NCBI GenBank assembly: GCA_028564705.1
Contig: JAPXFQ010001678.1
Location: 620,001-684,000, forward strand
DNA from: Apricaphanius iberus
Lineage: Eukaryota > Chordata > Actinopteri > Cyprinodontiformes > Aphaniidae
DNA length: 64,000 bases
Direction of reading: 5' to 3'
In this document: positions 24,380-35,974 of the stretch, piece after piece
How the letters are laid out: each line of letters opens with the position of its first letter
Numbering within the stretch: position 1 is the first letter of the stretch
Made by a program: the position numbers and the translations under genes
Notes under the pieces: generated by a model
The model's database searches: none
The model's input: the letters and a program-made list of their open reading frames with translations, nothing else
Told to the model about the DNA's origin: nothing

Positions 24380-24620
24380 TGTCTCTGTTCTTGGCACTAC
24401 TGTGGAACCTGAGCCTGTGGAATCTACAGAGATTATGATGTAAAGAAGTATTCTTCATAAATTCAATAAAATTATGGACAATCCTGAGAATCATCTTCAT
24501 TATACTTTCTTACAACAAAAGAGGTTCTTTTGTCGGAGGCTTCTTCAGTTTTAGTGCAACACAGACTGCTACAGGAAATCCTTCCAACTTCCTGTTCATC
24601 TGGTTTTCTGTGTCACATGA
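24380..24620 (+). pseudogene. LINE ORF2 C-terminal remnant
   Basis: Translation gives LHKFNKIMDNPENHLHYTFL then RFFCRRLLQF, a stop, and CNTDCYRKSF. This is the C-terminal tail pattern (HPL...F...R..F..RL...RC.TDRYR.SF) seen in several fish LINEs. It is short and carries stops. Confidence 0.55.
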
Positions 24621-25620
24621 CCCATCAGAGCTGCCGAATTTTCTGAGTCGGGCTGTTTTCCACTTTTCAGCTTACCGTCTTGTCTTTGGTACCTTCATTA
24701 CCGTCCGAAATATGTGGGCGTTCAGTCTGAATCTTATGTCTTTAATTTAACCTATAGAAGCTTTTTAACACAAAGGTGGGACAGGTGCTTCATTATGCTA
24801 TCAGAGAGAATAAGAATATGATCTTCATTTTAGTATTTCCAGTGACTCAAATTGTGTCTGTTAATTCTGTTATCATTTAGCTGAATTAAATGCAGTTTCT
24901 TGTGTGCCTGAAGAGATTTAGCTAGTAACCATTATAAGTTCTGCTGAAGAGCTTTCCCATAATCCTCTCAAGTGTGTGTGTGTGTTTGTGTAAAATGAAT
25001 ACAAAGCAAAGAAGAAACATCATATAGTGTAAATGAGATTTAGCCTAACTGATTATGTTCTATGACTCAATTATTTCAATAAAGGCTTTTTATTATTTTT
25101 AAGAGGGCAGCATATTTGTCACATTTTTGTATCAGATGTTTGGAAGTTTTATGTACAACAATCCACCCTATGCATCTGTTATCCGTTAATCGATCACAGC
25201 CCGCAGAACTGTCAGCAGACAGCACACTTAACATCTGTGGTTTGGTTTTTAACAGGCAATATGTCCTGTACCCTTTAAACGTTTTCACATTTCGTCTCAT
25301 CACTGCAGCGATCTATAGAATGCTTTTTAATTGGATTAACTCTGACAGACCAGGACAAGCTCAAGGAAAGGAGGGTTAAAGTCACACCACTTTTTCAAGT
25401 CCTGACTGTTAAGCGAGTCAGTCACAGCCCTGCATCCGCTGGCTTGGAAAGGGTCACTAACGTTTTAAAAAGCTTCAGTCAAACCGAGAGAAATGGTGAT
25501 GCTCATATACGGAAATTATATACATATTAAAGATGCAATAATACAATTTTTTCAAAACTGATAGCATACCGATACTCTGATTGGCGTACTTACCGATACC
25601 AAGTACCGATGCTGATACTT
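24621..25620. other. No gene recognised
   Basis: AT-rich with short frames only. A small TG run lies near 24970. Confidence 0.4.
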
Positions 25621-25624
25621 CTAC

Positions 25625-26218
25625 CACACAAAAAAAAACTGCAATGAATTGGAAGATGGGTTTTATTTTCTTCTCTGCTTATTACATAGTGAGAATAATC
25701 TGAATTCAGTGCAAAGTTGGAGATATTTTCAGAAATACTCGCTCAACACAATGGAAAGTTGGAGTCAACCAAAAAAATTATGTTAATATTTTTCACCTAT
25801 CCACAGTAAAAAAAATGACATTAAGATTATGTATTTTTCCATCTTCAAACGGTAACTGTGACATTGCAGAACATCTTTGGAGCAGAAAGAAGTCTGTAAA
25901 AATCTTGAAAGTAGCATCTGAGCAGAAAGAAAACATGATAATGTTGTAGAGAGGAGTATTTATTGTTGAAATACACATTTTTGCTTATCTACTCTTCACA
26001 TTTAATAAATATATTATATCTTTCTGTTTCCCAGTGAATTAGACAGGAGGAGAGCTCTCTGTATTATCTCTATAATCTTTTTAGATCCATGAATATGATC
26101 GCATTTGTAATTTTGAGTACTTTCGAAAAATGAGCTTTAGTCGCAGCTCGCGCAAAAACTAGGTCAGACGTCGAACCGATCACTTCATGGTGCTATGCGG
26201 CTGTTATGAACCAGGCTT
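25625..26218 (+). repeat. Repeat family R1, copy C (3' half)
   Basis: Shares AATGGAAAGTTGGAGTCAACC with copy A, then AGAAGTCTGTAAAAATCTTG and GCTGTTATGAACCAGGCTT with the complement of copies B and D. Confidence 0.65.
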
Positions 26219-26399
26219 CAGGTTTGGTTGAGAGAAACTCATCATAAAAAGTGTCCTGTCCTGACTCTGACCCTCCCAAATCCCTGCCTGCAATTTTCAC
26301 ATCTTTTCACGACCATGATTACCTTTTAACTGCTTGTTACGATAATTTGTCTGCACTGTTTCACCTGGAATCCTGACTATCCTCGGGAGGTTGTTTTTT

Positions 26400-26475
26400 T
26401 ATTAACGTTATAGTAACGTTATAGTAACGTTATAGTAACGTCTCATAGTAACGTTTCATTAACGTTACTATGAGA
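26400..26475. repeat. AACGTTATAGT tandem repeat with inverted partner
   Basis: Four direct repeats of TAACGTTATAG-like units are followed by an inverted copy: CGTCTCATAGTAACG pairs with CGTTACTATGAGACG. Confidence 0.85.
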
Positions 26476-26659
26476 CGGATGATGTTTAGAAAAACAAAAA
26501 ACGTTTCATGCTTGGATGATTACCTGGTTGAAGAGCCGGGGGGGAATCAGGACACCCATAGCACAGACTAGTAGAAAACACCATATTTTCACTCTATGGA
26601 AAACAATTTTATCTTCTTTTTCTGCACTTCTCTCTGCACACCACTGCTGAAACAGCGCC

Positions 26660-26750
26660 ACTATAGTGGCACAATGCTGCAACTGCAGTTAAAATAACAT
26701 CCATATAGCTGCGGGCAGAGCGATATCAGGCTGGGGCGCTTCTGTAAGAA
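26660..26750 (-). repeat. Repeat family R2, copy at 26.7 kb
   Basis: The reverse complement matches 58870-58970: CCCCAGCCTGATATCG, GCAGCTATATGGA and TTATTTTAACTGCAGTTGCA. Confidence 0.8.
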
Positions 26751-26760
26751 TTGCATATTT

Positions 26761-28781
26761 ATCCAGGGCAAAAGCGCTAAATAGATTGCGTGCGTCTTGC
26801 TTTGGGTTTAACAGATGCAATGCGCTCTGCGTCATGTTGATAGATCAGCCAGAGTCTATTTTTGCTACGCCACAGCTCTATAGGCGTCTCTCCACTAGTA
26901 CCTTTTTGCCATGCTGTACTGTACCGTACTACCGGCTATACGGCTCGAAACGGTATGACTCGTTTTGTGTTGAAAAAGAAAAATGCGAACAAAGCGTTCG
27001 TGAGTTTTTTGCTCAGTCTGTAGCTAATAGCTTGCTCCGTAGTCTGCTGTCCCCCTCTGTTTGCGGGGAAGCTCTTCACAGCCTGGGACTAACGTAAAGA
27101 CTTCAGTCATTTGGTGTTTCTAAACTCCACTATCAGTTGACTGTGCAGTTTTTATTCGGTTTTGGATGTTAATCTTCAATTATTGGACAAAGAGGGCTTG
27201 CTGTGGTGTTGATTACAGTAACAGACCGTCCAAGAAGTTTATGCTTTGGGGGGAGGCTTCATACCGGCTGATGCTTCACCAGCTGTGGGGGGGTTCTGTC
27301 AGGTGGCTGAGAGGAATGCTGTTCTGGTCATAGCTTTTATTTCTTTCCACACGCGAGTTGGAGCAGGCGATCGGTCGGGTGTCAGCAAAGTTTGCAGGAC
27401 CGATAAACCGCAGCATCCAGAGCTGGAGACAGCTAGATCAGGCTGGAAGACTACAGAGTCGGACTCTAGAGAGACTGCTTAGATCAGTACGTGTGTGAGG
27501 AACACAGCTGGAGGCATGAACTAATGGATGTCTGAGATGTGAGGTGAGTCAAAAGCCTTTTATTTTTTTAGAGGATCTGAGTTTTCCTGATGACTTTGTG
27601 ACTGCTTTTTGCTGGATGTGTTGTTAAGATGAGCCCGTCTATGTCCTCACCCTCCATCAATGGTAATGGGAATAACACCATATTAGGCTAAGCAGTTTTG
27701 ACCCAAACCATTTGGGTCTTATTATATCGATATGTTTTCTCTACTCGAGATGTTTCTGGATCTAAAGTGATTGTTGTTGAAAAACGGGATAAAAGTCTCT
27801 TAACCCGGTCTTCTGGCTGAAACCAGCTGCAGCCTACGTTAGCTTCAGTTAGCTTCAGTCAGCTCCTGACTAGCTTCTGACTAGCTTCTAGCTATGTCGG
27901 CTTGGGGCGTTAACCCTCCGCCCCCAGCCTCACAGCGCCACTCTCAGCTCCACCTCTTTGCCGATTTTTGGAGTTTTTGAGAGTGACGAGGAGAGTGATG
28001 TGGACAAGATGGCGGCGGTGGGAACCGCCCAGTTGGCTTAATTTTTGCTCTTCAGAAACCTATGGGTGACGTCAACGAGGGTTTGTCTATTATATATACA
28101 GTTTATGGTAAGGACCAGCCAATGACTATTCAGGTTATACCTTCAGACTCTGACTGGCAGATAAATTCATTTCGCTGAAAATTGTTCTTTTTGAAATAAT
28201 TAAGCCACTTGGAAAACACCAGTTTCAAATACAGGTTTTCTTTGTGAAATACTTGTTTTGGAATAAAAATATATTGAATTAAATAAAAATGGCTAAAATA
28301 TCAAATGTATTTTTAGGGAAAATTTACAATTCAGTAATGTGTTTTATGAATAAATACATTAAAATTTAAAAGAAAAAGACAAATATTTCAATACTAATGA
28401 GCTAACATTGTAGGATTACTACAACTGTTTAATGGTTCTGTTTGCTTGGATTCCTTAATGGTGAGATTTTATCTTTACAAAATGGATCATTGGTTATTTT
28501 TCTTTCTGTTTTAAGGTGAAGTTAATGACATCTTGTAGATCATCCTTGAACTAAAGAAGCTCGTGCTGTTCCTTTAGCTCTCCAGCTGTAACATATTATT
28601 GCATCCTCACTGCTTCTCATATAAGTTTCCACCTTTATTCTTAGAATTCAAATATATTTTTATGACCTCACTGACTTCTCTTTTAAGTGTGACCCTTTTC
28701 AGGGTATTTTAAAGATGTTGTAAAGTGCCTACAGATAAATTTTGTTTGCGAATAACAATTATATAAATAAACTGAATTAAA
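26761..28781. other. No gene proven; repeat-derived GC-rich stretch
   Basis: Positions 27240-28080 are GC-richer than average. A possible 5' exon ending at a GAG/GTGAGT donor (27544) is visible but has no open frame of note. 27880-28115 ends in TATATATACAGTTTATGG, like a dispersed teleost repeat. Confidence 0.35.
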
Positions 28782-28785
28782 TTAA

Positions 28786-29375
28786 AGCTGCAGTAGGTAA
28801 ATATAATAAAAGTCACTTTTTGTGATTGTTCCTAAAACTGTCCATATGTCCTCAAAGTAGGAAATGAGATTAGTAATTTGTGAAAAAAAGAAGCTCCATT
28901 GGTCACGCTTACTGCTCCTACTGGGATTTGCAAGAATCCACCGCTCCCGGTAGAAAAGACCCAATCAGAGCCAGAGCAGCGTCTGATGGAGTGTCTGACA
29001 TCTGTCTATCACTCCTCATACACACCACGACCCGCCCCTCGCTACGCTACGCAACTATGTACGCAACCGCCTGAGCTCTGTCAGAACCGCTAGCGGCACA
29101 AAGCTACGAGTAAGGTATGGCCGAGCAACAGGACAACATCTTTTCTAGCTGTGTGGAGGTGAGTTTATGTTTTGCTCTTACCAGTTCGCACTCCATTGCT
29201 TACGCTTGCCGCTTAAAGTCGCGTCAGCTGAGATTCTCAACTAGGAGGAGGAGCAGGAGGGCCTTGGAGGCGGGGCATGAGTGCACCGGAGAGGGAGTGG
29301 GAATGATGTGAAGCTTGTTTGAGTTCAAATTTTCAAGCAAAGTCTGCTTTCCTCTCAGAGTTACCTACTGCAGCT
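28786..29375. mobile_element. TTAA-flanked MITE, 590 bp
   Basis: The ends are AGCTGCAGTAGGTAA and its reverse complement TTACCTACTGCAGCT, flanked on both sides by TTAA (28782-28785 and 29376-29379). A TTAA target is used by piggyBac and Kolobok transposases. No transposase is encoded. The interior is GC-richer than the flanks. Confidence 0.85.
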
Positions 29376-29379
29376 TTAA

Positions 29380-30254
29380 GTAGCCTACTTCTGTAATTGT
29401 CAACAGGAAGTTGAATTAAAGGGAGTTTTGCAGTTAAGAACATTAGGATGATTTCCTGCGACATGGCTTCTTTATTAACTGAATTCACAACTAATCGTAT
29501 TTGCTTAGGAACTCATAAAAGTGCATAACACTTGTTTCATAGGTGGTTCACCTTTTCTGTCTCTTGTTCCTAAGTATGACATGATTGTGTGGGCCAACAT
29601 TCCCCTTCATGTGTATCCACTTCTTTTCTGTCTGGATTGCCACCTAACCAGGCAGAATCAAGGTGGACGAAGAGCCACAAGGAAAACCTTTGACCTCAAA
29701 GATGTGCTCATAACAAGAATAAAACATTCGTCCAAGTTTCACAGCTTTCATTATTGATTTTTCTTCCTGTCTAATAGTCTGTGCTTAAAATATCTTAGTT
29801 AATTCAGATCTTACTTTAACAATAAGTAAAAATATTTATGAGCTCACAGTTGTCCCTGGCTACCCAATAATAGGTTTTTGTTTTTGTTTAGCTCCGGTAT
29901 GTGTTAGGTAACAAATGATGGCGTACTGTTTAGTGTTGAAGATTTGGCATACATCCTGTTGTCTGGGTGTGAGTGGAGCCCGCCACGGCATCTATAAATA
30001 AAACCTATAAACATTGGACATTGTCAAGCTATGAACTTAAGGGTGGCCGACCGCTTCGGTCTTTCCAATGCCTTTTGTGGTCAAAGAAGTACCTACTCAT
30101 CTCAGCTGAGAATGTGCTCGTGAGCCCCCTCTCTTTCCCCTTCGGGATCTTAGCAGCTGAACCTTCTGGTCTCTCCAAACTGCCAGGGGCGAATCCCCCT
30201 TTTTTTTTTCTCTGCCACACACCGTGGATCACAGCTGTTTGCGACAGTGTATTC
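29380..30254. other. No gene recognised
   Basis: AT-rich to about 29940. 29960-30250 contains TATAAATAAAACC and a pyrimidine tract, and could be an LTR remnant, but no partner LTR was found. Confidence 0.35.
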
Positions 30255-31680
30255 TACAGTCGTGGCCAAAAGTTTTGAGTATTACATAAATATTGGAAAT
30301 TGGAAAAGTTGCTGCTTAAGTTTTTATAATAGCAACATACTCCAGAATGTTATGAACAGTGATCAAATGAATAGCATAGTCCTATTTTGCCATGAAAATT
30401 CCACTGAATTTCATTGCTGTCATTAAAGAACCTGCTGAGATCATTTCAGTAATTGTCTCGTTAACTCAAGTGAGAATGTTGACGAGCACAAGGCTGGAGA
30501 TCATCATGTCAGGCTGATTGTGTAAAAAGGGCAGACTTGACGTGTTAAAAGGAGGGTGATGCTTGAAATCATTGTTCTTCCATTGTTAACCATGGTGACC
30601 TGCAAAAGAAACGCATGCAGCTATCATTGCGTTGCATAAAAATGGCTTCACAGGCAAGAATATTGTGGCTACTAAGATTGCACCTAAATCAACAATTTAT
30701 AGGATTATCAAGAACTTCAAGGAAAGATGTTCAATTCTTATTAAGAAGGCTTCAGTGTGTCCAAGAAAGTCTAGCAAGTGCCAGGATCTACTCGTAAAGA
30801 GGATTCAGCTGCGGGATTGGAGTGTCACCACTGCAGAGCTTGCTCAGGAAGGGCAGCAGGTAGGTGTGAGTGCATCTGCACGCACAGTGAGGCGAATACT
30901 TTTGGAAGATGGCCTGGTGTCAATAAGGGCAGCAAAGAAGCCACTTCTCTCCAAAAAAACCATCAGGGACAGATTGATCTTCTGTACAAAGTATGGTGAA
31001 TGGACTGCTGAGGACTGGGGCAAAGTCATATTCTCCGATGAAGCCTCTTTCAGATTGTTTGGGGCATCTGGAAAAAGGCTTGTCCGAGGCGGAAAAGGTG
31101 ATCGCTACATTCAGTCCTGTGTCTTGCCAACAGTAAAGCATCCTGAGTCCATTCACGTGTGGGGTTGCTTCTCACCAAAGGGAGTTGGGTCACTTAAAAT
31201 TTTGCCCAAAAACACAGCCATGAATAAAGAAGGGTACAAAAAACACCATCAAGAGCAACCTCTTCCAACAATCCAACAACAGTTTGGTGAAGAACAATGC
31301 ATTTTCCAGCACGATGGAGCACCATGCCATAAGGCAAAAGTGATAACTAAGTGGCTCGGGGACCAAAACGATAACATTTTGGGTCCATGGCCTGGAAACT
31401 CCCCAGATCTTAATGCCATTGAGAACTTGTGGTCAATCCTCAAGAAGGTGGGTGGAGAAACAAAAATCCACTAATTCTGACAAACTTCAAGAAGTGATTA
31501 TGAAAGAATGGGTTGCTATCAGTCAGAATATGGCCCAGAAGTTGATTGAAACCATGCCCAGTCGAATTGCAGAAGTCCTGAAAAATAAGGGCCAACACTG
31601 CAAATAGTGACTCTTTGCATAGATGTCATGTAATTGTCGATGAAAGCCTTTTAAACGTATGAAGTGCTTGTAATTTTTCC
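30255..31680 (+). mobile_element. Tc1-like transposon, 3' end lost
   Basis: The left end TACAGTCGTGGCCAAAAGTT is present. The expected inverted right end (AACTTTTGGCCACGACTGTA) is missing, and similarity ends near 31680 after GTGCTTGTAATTTTTCC. Confidence 0.88.
30592..31607 (+). pseudogene. Tc1-like transposase, two frameshifts
   Basis: Start at ATG 30592 (MVTCKR). A frameshift near codon 5-6 leads into a 280-codon frame, and a second near 31450 leads to the C-terminal frame ending QHCK and the stop at 31605-31607. The long frame keeps the helix-turn-helix (FTGKNIVATKIAPKSTIYRI), the first Asp (IFSDEASF), the second (FQHDGAPCHKAK) and the Glu (SPDLNAIENLWSILK). Between the second Asp and the Glu there are 35 residues, one more than in classic Tc1. 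The enzyme is not encoded intact. Confidence 0.93.
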
Positions 31681-32182
31681 CCTTTGATTTATAAGCAAAG
31701 CAGTGTGTTTGATTTTATGTTGTTCTGTGTTACTGGCCTCTGCATGTGGTCATAGAGGGCGGACAAGAAGCGGTTGCCATTAACTTGCTAGCCTTTTTTT
31801 GGGCCACAAAGCTAGCTAGTTATTACCACACAGTCTCCTTTGTCCGTCCAGATCTGACCGCACGCTTGGCTAATTTACATCTAGTTGATTAGCGCTGCTT
31901 GTCATGCCCCTCTCCCTCTCTCCTGCCCTCACGTACGCTTGCGATGTAAGCGCGTGAGGTTGACCTTTCCGGTGACGTCGTTGTTTGGCTTCCAAAGTCC
32001 TCCATTTTTGTAGTTTAGCATTAGCATTTACCATAGTATAGTAGCATGTAGCTTAGACTGAATTTACTGTTTGTGTGAACAACTGGTGAATAAATGCCTA
32101 AACTCAAGATTAGTCTCTGTGTTTCTTTAGTATTTGTGAGAATTTACCTTTCAGATTGACTTTTAGTCTGGTTTAATAATTA
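31681..32182. other. No gene recognised
   Basis: Mixed sequence with no supported frame, ending in an AT-rich stretch directly before the array. Confidence 0.4.
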
Positions 32183-32291
32183 GGCCCGAGCAGCTAAGCG
32201 CTGCGAAGGTCTATTGTTTCTGTAATGTTTCCTATTAGGCTCGAGCAGCTTGCAGCTGCAAGGGACTATTGTTTCTGTAGTGTTTCTTATT
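32183..32291. repeat. Duplicated array header, 2 x about 54 bp
   Basis: TTAGGCCCGAGCAGC...CTATTGTTTCTGTAATGTTTCC is followed at once by a diverged copy, TTAGGCTCGAGCAGC...CTATTGTTTCTGTAGTGTTTC. Confidence 0.85.
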
Positions 32292-33479
32292 TTTCTTCTC
32301 CCAAATGAATTGGCTTTTTGGGGGCCTAAACATATACAAAAACTCACCATATTTGGCGGGGGCATTATAAGGGAATTTAAAAGGGGTGTGGCCAAATAGC
32401 TCAACAGCGCACCTTAAACTTTATAATATCAACATGGTTTAACATACAAATATGAAACTTGTTACATTCTTAGAACTCTTACAAACTCACATGATGTCAT
32501 AGTCCCAGACGCACAGGAAGTCGACCATTTTGAATCAAACGCTCAAATTTACCATTTAACACATGTTGAACTTTGACGAACTCATGCCTGGAATTCTCAG
32601 CAATCGTCTTCGAAATCGGTTGGAATAGCCTTCAGGCATGGGGGATTCAAAGTTATCGAAGGTTTGAGTTTTTTATCATGTTGAAGGGGCGTGGCCAGGC
32701 CTCAAAGTTGGACTACACGGGAAAAATATTAAAACAGTTATAATTCCTATTCATAATGTCACACATGGGTGAAACTTTGTGTGGTGGATAATCATCAGGT
32801 CCCTGAAGATCCTATATGGTCAAATCTTGACATCACTTAATCCCCGCCCCCTCAGAACAGGAAGTGTAATGTTTTGCCTTGAAAGTTCCAGAACTTACAC
32901 AGTTTAGCAAATTAGCATAACAATGCTGCACAGTGGCTGCAAACTAGTTGAGGTACCTCTGTGTCCAGTACTAACAGTTTTCAGAAAAGGGTGTGGCTGT
33001 GGCAGCGTGGTGAAGTGTCGTGTCACGCCATGGCCATACGTTTTGCTCTAATATCCAAAAAACATATCCAATCCTAACCAGATTTGACATGATGGATATT
33101 AGTCCATGCCCGGAGAGTTGTGTATGCTAAAATGTGGTGGGCGTGGCCTAATTACTCCACAGCGCCCCCTACAACCTTTAAAAAGACCAGCCCCATGCCA
33201 TACCTTATTTGTGGACAATGTCATTTAACACACATATGTAATGCCTCACAACCTAAAAAAAGGAGCCATGGTCCAAACCCAGAAGGAAGTCGGTCATTTT
33301 GAATCAAACATGCCATTTTGTGCCATTTGTACATGTCGTATTTGATCGAACTCCTCCTAGACTTTTTAACCTACAGACTTCTAAACCTGGGAAGAGAGAC
33401 TTAAGGCATTTGGGATCAAAAGTTATCAAAGGAATTTTTCTGCGTCAAACCAGGTGGGTGTGGCTAAGCCTCAAACTTA

Positions 33480-34306
33480 TGCTGCATTCAGACCGCAGGC
33501 TTCATCAGCGTCACGCAAAGCTAACAAAGCATCTAGTTTGACGCTTCTATGTTGAAGCTTGCAAAGTCTGAAAAGTCCGCCACTTCTTAGCAAAAAACAA
33601 CACGTGGGGGGGGGCTTCTTCTGTTGCTGTACGTCCTGAACTATGGCAGATAGTATTGAGAGAGTGGCTTGGCTTTAGTTACTAAATAAAGCTAGACAGC
33701 GTCGACTTCTGCAACATCACCGCCGTTTGTGGATACACCCTATTCTACGGATTCGTTGTGAGTTTGGGGAGTTTAACCATTTGCTCCAGAAGCTACAAAT
33801 GGATGAGGTTCGCTTTCAGCGGTACTTCAGTCTGTCCCGCGCCCAATTTTACGACCTCCTGGGCTGCATCGGAGCTCAAACCTCCTACCAGGACACCAAC
33901 TACAGGCGCTGTATTCCTCCTGAAGAGCGCCTGTCCATCTGTCTTCGGTAAGTGTTATTTATGATTTTTTTAAATCTGCGTTTTCTAGATTTAAAATGTA
34001 CGTTTTTCTTGCTCCTGCTACATTCAAAATAAGTGTAGTGATATTGCTACAATTATAAGCTCTGATTGGTTAACAAGCCGCTTCAGGGCCGTCAGCACTG
34101 TCAAAAGTTCAACTAGCTGAACTTCTGCGCTGCTGGCTTTATGAGCTTTGAAGCATGAAAAGCAGGAAAAGCTTGAAAAGTTTACGGAGCCAAAGCTCAC
34201 AAAGTGCTGCAGAGACCGTGACGCTCCTCCAACGGCCTCCGCCATAGACTTAACATGTAATCTTGACGTTGCTGACGCTGACAAAGTCCTTGGTCTGAAT
34301 GCAGCA
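33480..34306 (+). mobile_element. PIF/Harbinger deletion derivative B
   Basis: The ends are TGCTGCATTCAGACC and GGTCTGAATGCAGCA, a perfect 15-bp inverted pair. TTA flanks at 33477-33479 and 34307-34309. It sits in an array unit, which resumes on the far side. 827 bp, sister of the copy at 3519-4285. Confidence 0.9.
33643..33947 (+). pseudogene. Harbinger transposase first exon
   Basis: ATG at 33643 (MADSIERVAWL) reads in one frame to a splice donor (CTTCG then GTAAGTG) at 33948, with one stop (TAG) at codon 12. It continues CEFGEFNHLLQKL, MDEVRFQRYFSLSRAQFYDL, QTSYQDTNYRRCIPPEERLS. The last motif (RQDTNxRxxIxPxERLxxxLR) is the hallmark before the DDE nuclease core of HARBI1-type transposases. 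The catalytic exon has been deleted, so this is a relic of an autonomous parent. Confidence 0.88.
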
Positions 34307-34967
34307 TTAGGCTTTTTTCCGCATATATTCAAACAGTTATAACTCCTCTTCATAATGTGACACATGGGTGAAACTTTCTGTGGTGGATAATTATCAGGTC
34401 CCTGAAGATACTATATGGTCAAATCTTGACATCACTCAAGCCCCGCTCCCCCAAAACAGGAAGTGTAATGTTTTGCCGTGAAAGTTCCAGAACTTACGCA
34501 GCTGAGCAAATTAGCATAACAATGCTGCACAGCAGCTGCAAACTAGTTGAGGTACCTCTGTGTCCAGTACTAAGTTTTCTAAAAAGGGTGTGGCTGTGGC
34601 AGCTTGGCGAAGTGTTGCGTCACGCCATGGCCATATGTTTTGCTATAAAATCCCAAAAACTCATCCAATCCTAACCAGATTGTCAGTTATGATAGACTGT
34701 TACGGATTGTGAGTATTGCGACACTTGCTGCATCACTTCCTATTGTCACTGCTGAGCTCCACGGAGCTGCTTGGTGCTAAGATTCTCTTCGATTGATCTT
34801 TTTTTCTCTGTGTTGTGGTCTTTCTAAGTAATTTTTCACACACAAGCACACTACTAAACTTATTTTCAGTTGGTGTACTTTACGTTTTGGGAATCATTTG
34901 TGTTTCACACGGTTGTTCTCGGTGTGCTAGGCTCTCGCTAGTTCGTTAGTTCAGCTTCGTAGCAGCT

Positions 34968-35770
34968 ATGGCTTCCATCTCTCATTCCCCCTCTGCGTCT
35001 CCTCTCTGCTGTTCTCCGTGTCAGATGTTTAGTTACTCCCCCGCCTCCTTTAATGATAATGGTAAGTGTAATAAATGTAGCATTTTCTTAGCTTTGGAGG
35101 CAAGGGTTTCAGAGTTAGAAGCCCGGCTCCGCGCTGTTGAGAATCCAGTAAATAGCCGAGGCCCATCAGCCAGCGTGGAGCCAACAGAACCCACCCAGCT
35201 GGGATCTCAGGCCGACTGGGTAACGGTACGTAGAAAGCATAGTTCCCGGCCCAAAGGGAACATCAACCTGTCCACGTTTCTAACAGATTTTCCCCTCTCA
35301 GTGACACCCACTGAGAAACAGACTCTGGTAAATGGCAGCTCCATAGTCCGAAACGTGGCTTTAGAGACACCATCGACCATAGTCAAATGTTTCCCAGGGG
35401 CCAGAACAGGTGACATAAAATCCCACCTGAAACTGCTGGCTAAGGTAATACAGTAAGATTGTTATTCACGCTGGTAGTAATGATACCCGCTTATGCCAAT
35501 CGGAGGTCACTAAAATTAGTGTTGCTTCGGTGTGTAAGTTTACTAAAAAGATGTCGGACTGTGTAATCTTTTCTGGACCCCTGCCCGATCGGACCAGTGA
35601 CGACATGTTTTGCCGCATGCTGTCATTTTATCAATGGTTGTCTGAGTGGGCTACATTGATAGTTAGAAAACTTTTTTGGGAAAACCTGGTCTGATCCGGA
35701 GAGACGGCATCCATCCCACTTTGGATGAAGCAGCTCTTCTTTCTAGGAATCTGGATAAATGTATTAGTTC
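34968..35770 (+). pseudogene. L2 ORF1 with coiled coil and esterase-like region
   Basis: ATG 34968 opens 162 codons: a Cys-containing N-terminus ([14 protein letters not shown]), a short coiled coil ([18 protein letters not shown]) and [20 protein letters not shown] frameshift near 35455 leads to IVIHAGSNDTRLCQSE and CVIFSGPLPDR. The GSND motif is that of the SGNH/esterase-like ORF1 found in CR1/L2 LINEs. ORF1 proteins bind the element RNA. Stops follow, so it is not functional. Confidence 0.8.
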
Positions 35771-35974
35771 TTCAAAACACTGACAAACCAGGGTCCAGAC
35801 CAGGAAGCAGAGTCATAGTTTAAACCACCTCCCTGCAGCTTCTGTACTGTTACCCACCCCATTGAGACACTGTTTTGCCCACAGCCAAAATCAAATGGAT
35901 TAAAAGTTAACCTGACAAAAGCAAACTCTGAAAATCTCTTTAAAATAAATACAACTCGGACCAAACAAGAAAAT

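Noticed and set aside
27480..27546. A 5' untranslated klc1 exon ending in GAG/GTGAGT
   Set aside because: Only a donor-like sequence supports it; the distance is 25 kb and nothing ties it to klc1.
28005..28074. A promoter with a YY1-like site (CAAGATGGCGGC) and a CRE (TGACGTCA) within 70 bases, possibly for klc1
   Set aside because: The surrounding text, ending TATATATACAGTTTATGG, looks like a dispersed teleost repeat, so the motifs are probably part of repeated DNA. No exon with a donor follows.
29960..30250. LTR with TATAAATAAAACC
   Set aside because: No second LTR, primer-binding site or target duplication was found.
35207..35416. Minus-strand frame inside the L2 ORF1
   Set aside because: Antisense shadow of ORF1.
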